In this document: one piece after another, positions 8,750 to 17,204 of the stretch
Numbering within the stretch: position 1 is the first letter of the stretch
Layout: each line of letters starts with the position of its first letter
From: JBJGXI01 sp045635475
GTDB taxonomy: Bacteria > Bacillota > Bacilli > Bacillales > Amphibacillaceae
Length of the DNA: 64,000 nt
Direction: 5' to 3'
Assembly: GCF_045635475.1 (NCBI RefSeq)
Contig: NZ_JBJGXI010000024.1
Span: 14,760-78,759, forward strand
Translations under genes and position numbers: made by a program
The notes under the pieces: generated by a model
Databases searched by the model: none
What the model was told of the DNA's origin: nothing
What the model saw: the letters and a program-made list of their open reading frames with translations, nothing else

Positions 8750-9373
8750 TTAAGAAGTTGTTTGTAATGCATGCCAGCTTTGAATCACATCTTCTGATTT
8801 GCATACTGTCCCAAAATACTGATCAATATTCGTTAGCGTCATATCATGGGCGGCTTTCGAAAATGCAGCTGTACAATCAGATAACATGACAACATCATAA
8901 TCTAGCATAAATCCATCGCGTGCCGTTGATTCAACACATACATTCGTACTAACACCAGTCATTATTAGGGTGTTAGTATTTAACGTACGTAATACGGAAT
9001 CCAGTCTTGTGTTAATAAAGGCACTATAGCGGTGCTTAACAACAATAATATCGTCAGCTTGTGGCTTTACTTTATAAAAATCTGCTCCCCACGTGTCTTT
9101 TCTGCACACACTTGTCTGATTCGCAATTTTTAATCGTTTTACCCACGTGTCTGAATCAGTACTTGGCTCGTGAATTGTTTTTATGAAGATAACCGGCACA
9201 CGATTGTCTCTTGCTTGTGCAATTAATTCGGCTAGTGGAGCGATCATTTCATCCACCATACTAACGTCTAAGCCTTGTTTGCCTAAATTACCATTTGCAT
9301 CACAATAATCATTTTGCATATCGACTATTACCAAAGCCGTTTGAGCTGGGTCTACTTGTTTGTGGTCAATCAT
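8750..9373 (-). CDS. Isochorismatase-fold cysteine hydrolase (amidohydrolase)
   Basis: Cysteine hydrolase of the isochorismatase/nicotinamidase superfamily; members cleave amides such as nicotinamide, N-carbamoylsarcosine, ureidoacrylate or biuret. The 207-residue protein shows the full triad: D18 in LVIVDMQND, K113 in VVKHRYSAF, and the nucleophile C146 in STNVCVESTARDG. It is preceded by AAGGATGG and sits between an NMT1-type ABC importer and an MFS transporter. The importer probably supplies its substrate. RutB-like ureidoacrylate/biuret amidase is the nearest guess, but substrate identity is not resolved. Confidence 0.85.
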   Translation of the reverse strand: MIDHKQVDPAQTALVIVDMQNDYCDANGNLGKQGLDVSMVDEMIAPLAELIAQARDNRVPVIFIKTIHEPSTDSDTWVKRLKIANQTSVCRKDTWGADFYKVKPQADDIIVVKHRYSAFINTRLDSVLRTLNTNTLIMTGVSTNVCVESTARDGFMLDYDVVMLSDCTAAFSKAAHDMTLTNIDQYFGTVCKSEDVIQSWHALQTTS

Positions 9374-9450
9374 GTTAAGATACCATCCTTTTTGAATTTC
9401 AGAATCTACATGCGAGTTACCGCATGGCTAGTGCTAACTCTTGCAGTCGT

Positions 9451-10344
9451 TTAGTCAAAATGATACTGCTTTTGCAAAAATGCTCCAATAACATTTACGA
9501 CACCGTATAAAATTGCTGACAAAATCGCTAATAGAACGATACTCGTCATGACTAAATCCATTTGGAAAACTTGGCCGCCGTAAATGATTAAATAACCTAA
9601 TCCTGCCTTTGAGGATAAGAATTCTCCCATAATAACACCGACTAGCGTCAAACCAACGTTTACTTTCATCGTTGCGACAAAGTTTGGAATACTAGCTGGA
9701 AGCAGCACCATTTTCAACATTTGCCAACGGGTGGCGCCAAGCGATTGCATAAGTTTTAATTTTGATTTAGTTATTTCCTTAAATCCAGATTCAATCATAA
9801 TGATTGTTACGATGATCGAGATGGCAACTGCCATTCCGTATATCGATAATCGATCTCCTAACCATATATAAAAAATCGGACCAAGAGCGACTTTGGGTAA
9901 TGCATTAAGCACAACAACATAAGGGTCCATCACCTTGGACCAAAATGTAGACCACCAAAATCCAATCGCTATTACAATACCAAGAACCATCGATAACAGG
10001 AAACCGATAATTGTTTCTAAGCTCGTTACCCAAACGTGTTGATAGATAGTTCCTGTAGCAATTAATTCAAGAAAAGTAGCTACAACTTCTGTTGGACGGC
10101 TTGTTAGCATTGGATTTGCCCATTCGAAAATCGCAGATAACTCCCATAATACGAGAAATGCGATTAAGACTAAGAACCGTGATAACTGAATTTTAAAGTT
10201 ATACCTTTTTATTGACTTTAAATAGTTCAGATATATACTGCTAACTGAGGAGGCAGGCCTATTAATTTCATTTGTCGCTTGCTTTTGGCTTTGGGCTGTC
10301 AAGGGATGGGACATCGTGTTCACTTCTTTCCTAAGCATGGACAT
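9451..10344 (-). CDS. ABC transporter permease, SsuC/TauC/ThiX type
   Basis: Inner-membrane component of a nitrate/sulfonate/thiamine-precursor-type importer (BPD_transp_1 family). The 297-residue protein has about six membrane segments after an unusually long polar N-terminus of ~55 residues. The EAA-type coupling loop is seen as QSLGATRWQMLKMVLLP at about residue 205. Its ATG 10344 overlaps the end of the ATPase gene by 14 bases, implying translational coupling; an alternative start is ATG 10314. It works with the adjacent ATPase and the lipoprotein at 11153-12262. Confidence 0.88.
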   Translation of the reverse strand: MSMLRKEVNTMSHPLTAQSQKQATNEINRPASSVSSIYLNYLKSIKRYNFKIQLSRFLVLIAFLVLWELSAIFEWANPMLTSRPTEVVATFLELIATGTIYQHVWVTSLETIIGFLLSMVLGIVIAIGFWWSTFWSKVMDPYVVVLNALPKVALGPIFYIWLGDRLSIYGMAVAISIIVTIIMIESGFKEITKSKLKLMQSLGATRWQMLKMVLLPASIPNFVATMKVNVGLTLVGVIMGEFLSSKAGLGYLIIYGGQVFQMDLVMTSIVLLAILSAILYGVVNVIGAFLQKQYHFD

Positions 10345-11101
10345 GTTCTTCTAGCTCCTTCCATATTTCACTAAAATACGCATTATATTCTGGTCTTTGT
10401 CTTGTTTCGAATGGAGATGGTCGACCCCCGTTAAACGTAATGTTATAGTCCTTTTTCACTGTACTTGGTCGCTTCGACATCACAATCACTCGATCAGCCA
10501 TTGCTATTGCTTCTGAAATATCATGGGTAACGAGAATGACGGTTTTCTTTTGTTCGCGAAGAATTGTAGATATTTCATCTGATAACGTTAATCGTGTTTG
10601 ATAATCAAGTGCAGAAAATGGTTCATCTAAAAGTAAAATTTCCGGCTGAATTACTAATGTGCGAATTAGTGCAACACGTTGGCGCATGCCACCAGAAAGC
10701 TGTTTAGGGCTATGGTGGGCAAATTCGCCCATACCATAGCGATTGAGTAATTCAAGTGCTCTTGCTTCTGCTTCTTTAAGATCCATCCCACGAATTTCTG
10801 CTCCGACTAGTAGATTTTTTAAAACACTTCTCCATTCGAACAAATGATCATTTTGCAACATATATCCGGTTCGATCGGAAGTCTTGTTCAACGTTTCTCC
10901 GAATAAATGCACTTCACCTTCCGTTGGTTGCATAACACCGGAGATGAGGGAAAGCAAGGTGCTTTTCCCACATCCACTCGGTCCTACTATACTTATAAAT
11001 TCTCCTTCTTCGATTGTAAGGTTTATATCCCTAAGCGCCTCGGTTTCTTCCTTAATGGTGAAGTAGCGAAGACTAACATCGCGTAGTTCGATTTGAGCCA
11101 T
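10331..11101 (-). CDS. ABC transporter ATP-binding protein, SsuB/TauB type
   Basis: ATPase that energises the neighbouring permease. The 256-residue protein has Walker A GPSGCGKST (residues 40-48), the ABC signature LSGGMRQR (about 140), Walker B ILLLDEPFSALD (about 160) and the H-loop VTHDISEA. The HVHA C-terminus is encoded in the sequence that also contains the permease start. The gene follows the binding-protein gene by about 50 bases in the same operon. Confidence 0.93.
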   Translation of the reverse strand: MAQIELRDVSLRYFTIKEETEALRDINLTIEEGEFISIVGPSGCGKSTLLSLISGVMQPTEGEVHLFGETLNKTSDRTGYMLQNDHLFEWRSVLKNLLVGAEIRGMDLKEAEARALELLNRYGMGEFAHHSPKQLSGGMRQRVALIRTLVIQPEILLLDEPFSALDYQTRLTLSDEISTILREQKKTVILVTHDISEAIAMADRVIVMSKRPSTVKKDYNITFNGGRPSPFETRQRPEYNAYFSEIWKELEEHVHA

Positions 11102-11152
11102 CAGAACAATCTCCCCTTTCTGTAAATATCTATTATAAGTTAAGCAAGCAGT

Positions 11153-12262
11153 TTACTCTTCCACAACTTCTGCAAAAGTAGGATCTACCACTTCTTCGTA
11201 AGGAACTTTTTCATCTTCTCCGAGCAGTTCAAATTTTAGCAGTGTGCTTTCTAATACGTCATAATGCTCGGTAGTCATTACTGGACTGATTGGCCACGTA
11301 TCTTGATTCATGTAGCGTTCGACAGACATTGTAAGTAATTCCATATCCGTTCCTTCAAAGTATGGTGCTATTACCTCTGCTACTTCTGCTGGTGAATGAT
11401 CCTCAACCCATAAACGTGCTTTAAAAACAGCATCTGTCCATCGTTGGATAACATCTGGATTTTCAGCAATGTACTCCTCTGATGCGATGAATGAAGTGAA
11501 AGGAAATTCGCCAATCGCTTCCCCGACAGAAGCTGCATAATAGGCATCCCCAGAATTTATTAATTGAGATGCGACCGGTTCAAAAACTTGTATATAATCG
11601 CCTTGACCACTTTGGAAGGCACCTGCCATTGCTGGTGAACTTACGTTCGTAATTACTTCTGTATCTAATCCTTGTTCTTCAATTAACGTAGCCATTACCA
11701 TTTGTGGTGCACTTCCCGGTCTCCAACCAAGCACTGTTTTTCCACTTAGATCTGACCACTCAAAATCTTCCGTTTCCTCTCTAGATAGTAGGAATGATCC
11801 ATCTGTACCTGTTAATTGATAAAATATCTTCACCTTTTGAGAACCGTCTTCTTTGTTCACGAATATTGATGTTTCTGGACCTACTAAGGCAACATCTGCC
11901 GTATCAGATAAAATTGCAGCTGTACCTTTGTCTGAGCCTTGGGATGTAACCATGTCGAGAATCAAACCTTCTTCCTCAAAATAGCCTAAGCCCATTGCCA
12001 CATAAGCTGGTGCATAGAAAATCGAGCGAATAACTTCAGAATAGCGAACCGTTACTTCTTCTGGCTCTTCCTCAGGCTCAGTTGCTTCGTCAGTTTCTGT
12101 ATTCGATGGTTCAGCTTCATCATTTTGTTCTGAACTATCAACGTTATCTGTATTTTCCTCACCAGCAACTTCTGGTGTGTCATTACTACAACCTGCTAAA
12201 GCAATGCCTAATACAAACAAACCAATCAAAAAAATAACAGAATACTTTTTAAATTCTTGCAT
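11153..12262 (-). CDS. NMT1/ThiY-like substrate-binding lipoprotein of the ABC importer
   Basis: Extracellular solute receptor anchored by lipid. Residues 1-24 form a lipoprotein signal peptide ending in the lipobox ALAGC (C25). A very acidic linker rich in E, D, N and T (about 26-70) follows, then an NMT1/SsuA-like domain with IFYAPAYVAMGLGYFEEEGL at about 85-104. This family binds nitrogen-containing small molecules such as thiamine pyrimidine precursors, riboflavin or sulfonates. It is the first gene of the operon and is preceded by GGGGGA. The ligand is unknown; the linked amidohydrolase suggests an amide or ureide (inference). Confidence 0.88.
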   Translation of the reverse strand: MQEFKKYSVIFLIGLFVLGIALAGCSNDTPEVAGEENTDNVDSSEQNDEAEPSNTETDEATEPEEEPEEVTVRYSEVIRSIFYAPAYVAMGLGYFEEEGLILDMVTSQGSDKGTAAILSDTADVALVGPETSIFVNKEDGSQKVKIFYQLTGTDGSFLLSREETEDFEWSDLSGKTVLGWRPGSAPQMVMATLIEEQGLDTEVITNVSSPAMAGAFQSGQGDYIQVFEPVASQLINSGDAYYAASVGEAIGEFPFTSFIASEEYIAENPDVIQRWTDAVFKARLWVEDHSPAEVAEVIAPYFEGTDMELLTMSVERYMNQDTWPISPVMTTEHYDVLESTLLKFELLGEDEKVPYEEVVDPTFAEVVEE

Positions 12263-12384
12263 AATAATCCCCCTAATTTATTCGTATTTTATTTGCGTTA
12301 TTTCGTTGGTGATTTTCAAGTTTGTGATGTTACATCTCTAGAACACTTCAGTAATCACCATCTCCTTCCCTTCAAAAGTCATAT

Positions 12385-12452
12385 AAAAAGACCGCTAATC
12401 ATGCATACCACAGGCCAAAATAGACTGATAGTATTCATGATAAGCGGTCCTT
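12385..12452 (-). terminator. Long hairpin between DUF2294 gene and ABC operon
   Basis: On the minus strand the arms GACCGCTTATCATG and CATGATTAGCGGTC (one mismatch) enclose a 30-base loop and are followed by TTTTT. It is 55 bases past the DUF2294 stop and about 120 bases before the ABC binding-protein gene. It most simply ends the small upstream gene, but could also act as an attenuator for the ABC operon. A second weaker hairpin (GGTGATT 12308-12314 with AATCACC 12353-12359) lies in the remaining leader. Confidence 0.65.
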
Positions 12453-12505
12453 AGGCCGATTTATTGGCGTAAACTACCTGCAAATCATTAACCACAATAC
12501 CTCTT

Positions 12506-12856
12506 TTAAAGAGGTTCCTTAAAGTATATGACCGTTACCGCTTTTTGCGAGTAGGGATCATAATCCTTAAGAATCGTTTCAACTGGAATACCGATTAATG
12601 TAGACAACTCATCAGCAAGCTTTGCATTCGTAATATCCATTAAATATCGATCAACAGACCTCGTTAATTCTCTGTGGTCATTATCTAAAGCTTTAAGTGC
12701 AGGTATCCGTTTGTGTGTCACAAAGATCAAAACCTTGTCACCAAGAATCTCAATCCTGTGTGAACTAATACCGATACTGAATATCTCTTGATTGATCGAA
12801 TTATAGACACGAATAATATCTTGCTTGAGAGTTGCTAGCGAAAGTGTATCTTCCAT
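12506..12856 (-). CDS. DUF2294/MpsC-family small protein
   Basis: Small cytoplasmic protein of 116 residues in the family formerly called DUF2294 and now named after MpsC of the staphylococcal cation-translocating/bicarbonate system. The characteristic C-terminal half includes DNDHRELTRSVDRYLMD and a final VTVIYFKEPL. I place the start at ATG 12856, preceded by AAAGGAGTG; longer frames upstream have no ribosome site. No MpsA/MpsB partner is nearby, so its role here is unknown. It is divergent from spo0M. Confidence 0.7.
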   Translation of the reverse strand: MEDTLSLATLKQDIIRVYNSINQEIFSIGISSHRIEILGDKVLIFVTHKRIPALKALDNDHRELTRSVDRYLMDITNAKLADELSTLIGIPVETILKDYDPYSQKAVTVIYFKEPL

Positions 12857-13188
12857 AGACACTCCTTTATGTACCAAAAATTCACTACGTATTATTAGCA
12901 ACTTTACATGAAGTAACAAGATCAAAGGAGGGTGGTGCAAAATTCAATGAGGATGGAAATACTAGCTCGCTCTTAATAAAGCTACAAGTATCTTTATAAC
13001 TCTCATAAAAAGTGCACCTGGTTTTCAAATGAAAGTTTCTAAATTTTCTAATATTAAAGTAACACATGATTAGGACAACATCTTCTTTTTTGTAAGGAAA
13101 TCTTACGAGGTATTTGGTGGAAGTGCTTACAATTAATTACTTATAGTTAAATTAGATTTGACACATATTAAGATATCTTATTTTTTCC

Positions 13189-13215
13189 TGAAACTATACA
13201 GTACCTCCACACGTA
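13189..13215 (+). promoter_or_regulatory. Sigma-W-type ECF promoter of spo0M
   Basis: TGAAAC (13189-13194) and CGTA (13212-13215) match the B. subtilis sigma-W consensus, with a 17-base spacer (consensus 16), 59 bases before the spo0M start. B. subtilis spo0M belongs to the sigma-W regulon, which supports the reading. The 417-base gap 12857-13273 otherwise shows no gene. Confidence 0.6.
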
Positions 13216-13273
13216 GATAAAATCATGAATCCTTACAATAGGATTTCTTAAAAGTTGTTAGGGGGGAAGGAGA

Positions 13274-14032
13274 TTGTTTAAAAAATTATTAGCAAGTATG
13301 GGGATTGGAAACGCAAAGGTTGATACACAGCTAGAGAATGATCAATTAACTCCTGGTAGTAACGTAAAAGGCAAGGTTAACATCCAAGGAGGAAGTGCAG
13401 AACAGCAGGTTGACCGAATAAACGTGTTCTTGATGACTGAAGCTGTTCGTGAAAAGGATGATAAAAAGTACTATGAAAAGATTGCTATGCAAAAATATAC
13501 AATAACAGATTCGTTCGTGATTGGAGAAGGGGAGGAAAAACAGGTTGATTTTGAATTTTTACTCCCAATCCAAACTCCGCCGACAATCGGTCGCACGAAA
13601 GTATGGATTCAAACAGGTTTAGATATTCCACAAGCAATTGATCCAAAAGATAGGGATTACCTTGAAGTTGAGGCGCACCCTTATATGGAAACAGTACTCA
13701 ACGCATTAACGAATAATCTAGGGTTCCATTTACGTGAAGTGGAAATGGAGTATTCTAGCAGATTGGGGTATGTGCAAGAATTTGAGTTTAGCCCTTCTCC
13801 AGAGTTTCGATCAGATTTAGATGAGCTTGAGTGTGTGTTCTTTATAAGAGAAGATCAGATAGAATTAGTTCTTCAAGTGGACCGGAGAGCAAAAGGTCTA
13901 GGTGGTTTATTCGCTGAAGCAATCGGTACAGACGAAAGTAACGTGCGTGTTTCCTTTACTAAAGCTGAGTTAGAAAAAGGAACTGCACATATAGCCGGAG
14001 AGCTAAGAGGGTTGATTAGGCAGTTTGGTTAG
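13274..14032 (+). CDS. spo0M: Sporulation-control protein Spo0M
   Basis: Arrestin-like protein that in B. subtilis affects entry into sporulation and associates with the division machinery. The 252-residue length and N-terminal FKKLLASMGIGNAKVDTQL match the family, as does the QTGLDIPQAIDPKDRDYLEV segment at about 117-136. It starts at TTG 13274, with AGGGGGG 7 bases upstream. A sigma-W-like promoter precedes it. It supports a sporeforming or spore-derived Bacillaceae host. It stands alone, with no functional link to the sugar genes. Confidence 0.92.
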   Translation: MFKKLLASMGIGNAKVDTQLENDQLTPGSNVKGKVNIQGGSAEQQVDRINVFLMTEAVREKDDKKYYEKIAMQKYTITDSFVIGEGEEKQVDFEFLLPIQTPPTIGRTKVWIQTGLDIPQAIDPKDRDYLEVEAHPYMETVLNALTNNLGFHLREVEMEYSSRLGYVQEFEFSPSPEFRSDLDELECVFFIREDQIELVLQVDRRAKGLGGLFAEAIGTDESNVRVSFTKAELEKGTAHIAGELRGLIRQFG

Positions 14033-14080
14033 AAATTTTTTGCTGCTCTTTTTTGAAAAAATAAATATTAGTCTAAAAAA

Positions 14081-14193
14081 GCAAGAGGCTGGAACAATAA
14101 ATAATCTATAAATGAAAAAAGTGAAATCGCAGGCGTGATTTCACTTTCTTTCACATTATTCGGAGATATATAGGTAAAATCTTAACCTCTTGC
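14081..14193. repeat. Palindromic MITE-like repeat, copy 1
   Basis: A 113-bp element bounded by inverted GCAAGAGG (14081-14088) and CCTCTTGC (14186-14193), with an internal hairpin AAAGTGAAATC/GATTTCACTTT (14118-14147). A second copy in the opposite orientation lies at 43914-44023 and shares the ends, the central hairpin and the intervening segments GGCTGGAACA, TCTATAAAT and GATATATAGG. The matching ends and internal blocks indicate a dispersed, non-coding mobile repeat rather than two chance terminators. Confidence 0.7.
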
Positions 14194-14271
14194 CGCATGT
14201 TTCCGTATATTCAAGCTATTAATGCAAGAACGATGAATTTTATCAGAAGTGGCCCTTATTTTTATAAAAAA

Positions 14272-14309
14272 TCAAAGCCGTTGAAATTTTACTTTCAACG
14301 GCTTTTTCA
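14272..14309. terminator. Bidirectional intrinsic terminator
   Basis: Perfect 13-bp arms AAAGCCGTTGAAA (14274-14286) and TTTCAACGGCTTT (14293-14305) with T runs on both sides. It lies between spo0M and the convergent lactonase gene. Confidence 0.85.
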
Positions 14310-14462
14310 TCTTAGATGTGGGTTTTGTCCGAGCATCAATTTTATATACATTTCAGTAAGCACTGTTGTGTTATGTGATTGGTAACGGAAACCATTACTA
14401 GTAGACATAGAAGTTAATCTTTAAGTGAAAGATCATAAATTGAATGCTAGAGAAAACCTTTA

Positions 14463-15290
14463 TTACTCGATACCATAAAAAGCTGCACACGTGTTGCCCT
14501 CAATCAATGATTGATCCTCATCAGATAAAGAAGCGATATATCGTCTAACGATACCAATCACATCCGCGTAGCTTCCACACAGCGTGGAAACAGGCCAATC
14601 TGAACCGATCATTAATCTTTTTGGACCAAATGCATCAAATACAACATCCAAGTATTCAATAAAATCCTCGTAATTCCAATTTTTGTTTGCCTCTGTTACC
14701 ATACCTGATAACTTGCAATATACATTAGGATGTTTAGCAAGGTTATATAGGTCTTCTTTCCATGGAGATATTAGGTGTTCACCAATGTTAGGTTTTCCGA
14801 TATGATCTAAGACAAACTTTTGTCTTGGAAACTCTTTTACTAGTTCTAAAGCAATAGGAAGATGTTTAGGAAATAGTAAAAAATCATACGTGAGTTGGTA
14901 GTGTTCCAATAAAGATATACCTTTCCTAAAATCCTCTCGAAGCATAAAGCGATCATCCTGCTCATCATGTACAACATGCCTTACACCTTTAAAGTATGAG
15001 TTTTTTGCATACTTTTGAAGTTGCTTCTCGACCTCATCTGAACACAAATCAACCCACCCGACTACACCTTTAATGAATTCATTTTCCTCTGCTAAAGATA
15101 GAAGCCATTCAGTCTCATCTAGGCTTTGTCTTGCTTGTACGACTACAGAACCATCAAATCCTTCTTCACTTAGAGGATCACTCAGCGCATTAGGCAAAAA
15201 TGATTTTTTAATCGCTGCATGTTCATCTGTCATCCATACATGTTCGTCTTTATTATATATCCAAAAATGCTGATGGGCATCTATACGCAT
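14463..15290 (-). CDS. COG3618 amidohydrolase, L-fucono/L-galactono-lactonase-like
   Basis: TIM-barrel metal-dependent hydrolase of the family that includes L-fucono-1,5-lactonase, L-galactono-lactonase and L-rhamnono-lactonase. The 275-residue protein starts MRIDAHQHFW (metal HxH motif) and has VLDHIGKP at about 175 and RLMIGSDWPV at about 225, both conserved ligands. ATG 15290 follows AGGAG. It begins 4 bases after the aldo/keto reductase stop, so the reductase makes the lactone and this enzyme opens it to the aldonate. L-fucose and L-galactose derivatives are equally possible from sequence. Confidence 0.82.
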   Translation of the reverse strand: MRIDAHQHFWIYNKDEHVWMTDEHAAIKKSFLPNALSDPLSEEGFDGSVVVQARQSLDETEWLLSLAEENEFIKGVVGWVDLCSDEVEKQLQKYAKNSYFKGVRHVVHDEQDDRFMLREDFRKGISLLEHYQLTYDFLLFPKHLPIALELVKEFPRQKFVLDHIGKPNIGEHLISPWKEDLYNLAKHPNVYCKLSGMVTEANKNWNYEDFIEYLDVVFDAFGPKRLMIGSDWPVSTLCGSYADVIGIVRRYIASLSDEDQSLIEGNTCAAFYGIE

Positions 15291-15294
15291 AGAT

Positions 15295-16233
15295 TCACCA
15301 CTCCTCATTCCATTCTTTTGTTCCGCTTGGCCATGATTTATTATGAATAGGTGCTAAGATATTAAGCACTTCTTCTAACAACTCTTGATTAATAGGCTTC
15401 TCAGTATAACTTATATTTTTCAAGATGTTCTTTTCACTCGCTGTACTAACAAGCGTAGTAGGAATTTTTTCATTTTGAACGGAGAATTGAATGGCAAGCT
15501 CTGCTAAATCTGTTCCCTGTTCTTCACAGAATCTTGCGGCGCGCTTACATGTTTCCTGTATCTCTTTACTTGCCAAATGCCAGTCAGCTACTGGTCTAGT
15601 ATTTAATAATCCCATTGAAATTGGAGAAGCATTTATTATGCCAACTTGCCTTTTCTCTAATAATGGAATGTAAGATAACAACGATGTATCATTCAAGGAA
15701 TAGTGACAATAGGTCATAATAACATCCAGTTCTGCTTTGGATAATACCTTTTCAAATATAATTAATGGAAGACCTGAAACACCAATATATCTCGTTTTCC
15801 CTTCTTGTTTTAATTCCTCTAAAGCTGCAATCCCTTCCTCCATTACCTGCTGATAAGAGCCAAATTCTATATCATGCAATAGAAATATATCCACATAATC
15901 CGTGTTTAGTCGCTTTAAGCTATCTTCTAAGCTTCTTTTAATATGTTTTTTGGAAAAATTAAATTCTTCTACACCTAATCTTCCAGCTTTTGTAGATAGA
16001 TAATACGAATCTCTTGGAATTTCCTTAATTGCTCCTCCAAGAACTCTTTCCGCTTTTGTTAGCCCATAATAAGGCGAAACATCGATATAATTGATTCCTT
16101 GGTCAATAGCAGTGTGAACAGTTCGCATAGCTTCTTGTTCATTAATATCTCTGAATACCGAGCCAAATGAGGATGCCCCGAAGCTGAGATTGGAAACAGA
16201 TAATCCTGTTTTACCAAGTTTTCTATATTTCAT
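15295..16233 (-). CDS. Aldo/keto reductase, L-galactose/L-fucose dehydrogenase-like
   Basis: NAD(P)-dependent oxidation of an aldose to its lactone. The 312-residue protein has the AKR tetrad: Asp in INYIDVSPYYG with Tyr two residues on (about 47-57), Lys in LSTKAGR and His in IFLLHDIEFGS. The SPYYG segment and overall layout resemble plant L-galactose dehydrogenase and bacterial D-threo-aldose (L-fucose) dehydrogenase. ATG 16233 follows AAAGGTGGG; an in-frame GTG at 16245 is less well placed. It forms an operon with the lactonase. A broken homologue lies at 33948-34300. Confidence 0.82.
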   Translation of the reverse strand: MKYRKLGKTGLSVSNLSFGASSFGSVFRDINEQEAMRTVHTAIDQGINYIDVSPYYGLTKAERVLGGAIKEIPRDSYYLSTKAGRLGVEEFNFSKKHIKRSLEDSLKRLNTDYVDIFLLHDIEFGSYQQVMEEGIAALEELKQEGKTRYIGVSGLPLIIFEKVLSKAELDVIMTYCHYSLNDTSLLSYIPLLEKRQVGIINASPISMGLLNTRPVADWHLASKEIQETCKRAARFCEEQGTDLAELAIQFSVQNEKIPTTLVSTASEKNILKNISYTEKPINQELLEEVLNILAPIHNKSWPSGTKEWNEEW

Positions 16234-16331
16234 TCTTTCTCCCACCTTTATCTGAAATAATGTATCTCTTACTATTACTTATCATTTATGACATAATACA
16301 ACTATAATAAAAATCTAACTTGGTGATGCTA

Positions 16332-17198
16332 ATGAAAGCCCATAATAAATTACATATTGATACGTCTCTATTTCCTTTTGCTTTTGTTTATAAAAATACA
16401 AAAGATCCACAAATGGAATTATCTGATCACTTTCATGATTATTATGAAATTATATATGTTTACAGTGGAAATGGTATCTTTTTTATCGATGACCATTTTT
16501 ATACCATGGAACAAGGGGATATATTTGTAATCCCTAATAATACTATTCATCATGCAAAACCAGAATTTAATAACCCAATAACCTCATCCGTTATTTTTAT
16601 CAGTCCTGGACTCGTATTCTCTAATAATTTGGAAGGGAATTTTTCCTTTTTACACCTTTTTGAAAGTGTGAAAAATAGTAAGGACTATAAAATTAAATTA
16701 AATACAGAACAGTCCAGTATTATGGAACACTACTTAAATAGTATTGATAGAGAACTATCTTTGTCTCAAGTTGGATATATGCAGTCTTCATTGCTATTAA
16801 CACATCAAATTATTTTAAAATTATATAGAATTCAATGCAGCAGTCAAAATTATGAGTCAAGAGACTTTGATTCTCCAGGATTTTCATGGATTCTTGAAAT
16901 CCTATCTTTTATTGACAAAAATCTAGGTAGTAAACTAACACTAACATACCTTTCCAATCAGGCATTAGTGAGTCCCGCCCATTTGAGTAGAGTGTTTAAA
17001 GAAAAAACCGGTATGAGTATTATAGATTATATTAATAAAAAGCGCATTCTGAAAGCTAAACACTTGTTAGCTAATTCCAGTCTCACGAATCAAACAATTG
17101 CTGATCTTGTTGGATTTGATAGTATGCCACATTTCTATAGAACATTTAAGAAATATATCGGCGTCACACCTGCTCACTATAAAAAAGATAGATGTTAA
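16332..17198 (+). CDS. AraC-family transcriptional regulator
   Basis: Regulator of 288 residues with an N-terminal cupin sensor (DHFHDYYEIIYVYSGNG) and a C-terminal double HTH; the second helix region reads ADLVGFDSMPHFYRTFKKYI followed by GVTPAHYKK. ATG 16332 is used; in-frame TTG/GTG/ATG codons at 16320-16326 make the exact start uncertain. It lies between the zinc dehydrogenase (ending 7 bases beyond it, convergent) and the divergent reductase-lactonase operon, so it probably activates those genes in response to a sugar (inference). Confidence 0.85.
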   Translation: MKAHNKLHIDTSLFPFAFVYKNTKDPQMELSDHFHDYYEIIYVYSGNGIFFIDDHFYTMEQGDIFVIPNNTIHHAKPEFNNPITSSVIFISPGLVFSNNLEGNFSFLHLFESVKNSKDYKIKLNTEQSSIMEHYLNSIDRELSLSQVGYMQSSLLLTHQIILKLYRIQCSSQNYESRDFDSPGFSWILEILSFIDKNLGSKLTLTYLSNQALVSPAHLSRVFKEKTGMSIIDYINKKRILKAKHLLANSSLTNQTIADLVGFDSMPHFYRTFKKYIGVTPAHYKKDRC

Positions 17199-17204
17199 TC
17201 ATTT

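Noticed and set aside
12263..12505. TPP, purine, guanidine or preQ1 riboswitch before the NMT1 transporter
   Set aside because: None of the conserved core sequences of these classes could be found on the minus strand.
14197..14385. 62-codon plus-strand frame after spo0M
   Set aside because: It runs through a strong intrinsic terminator and lacks a ribosome site.
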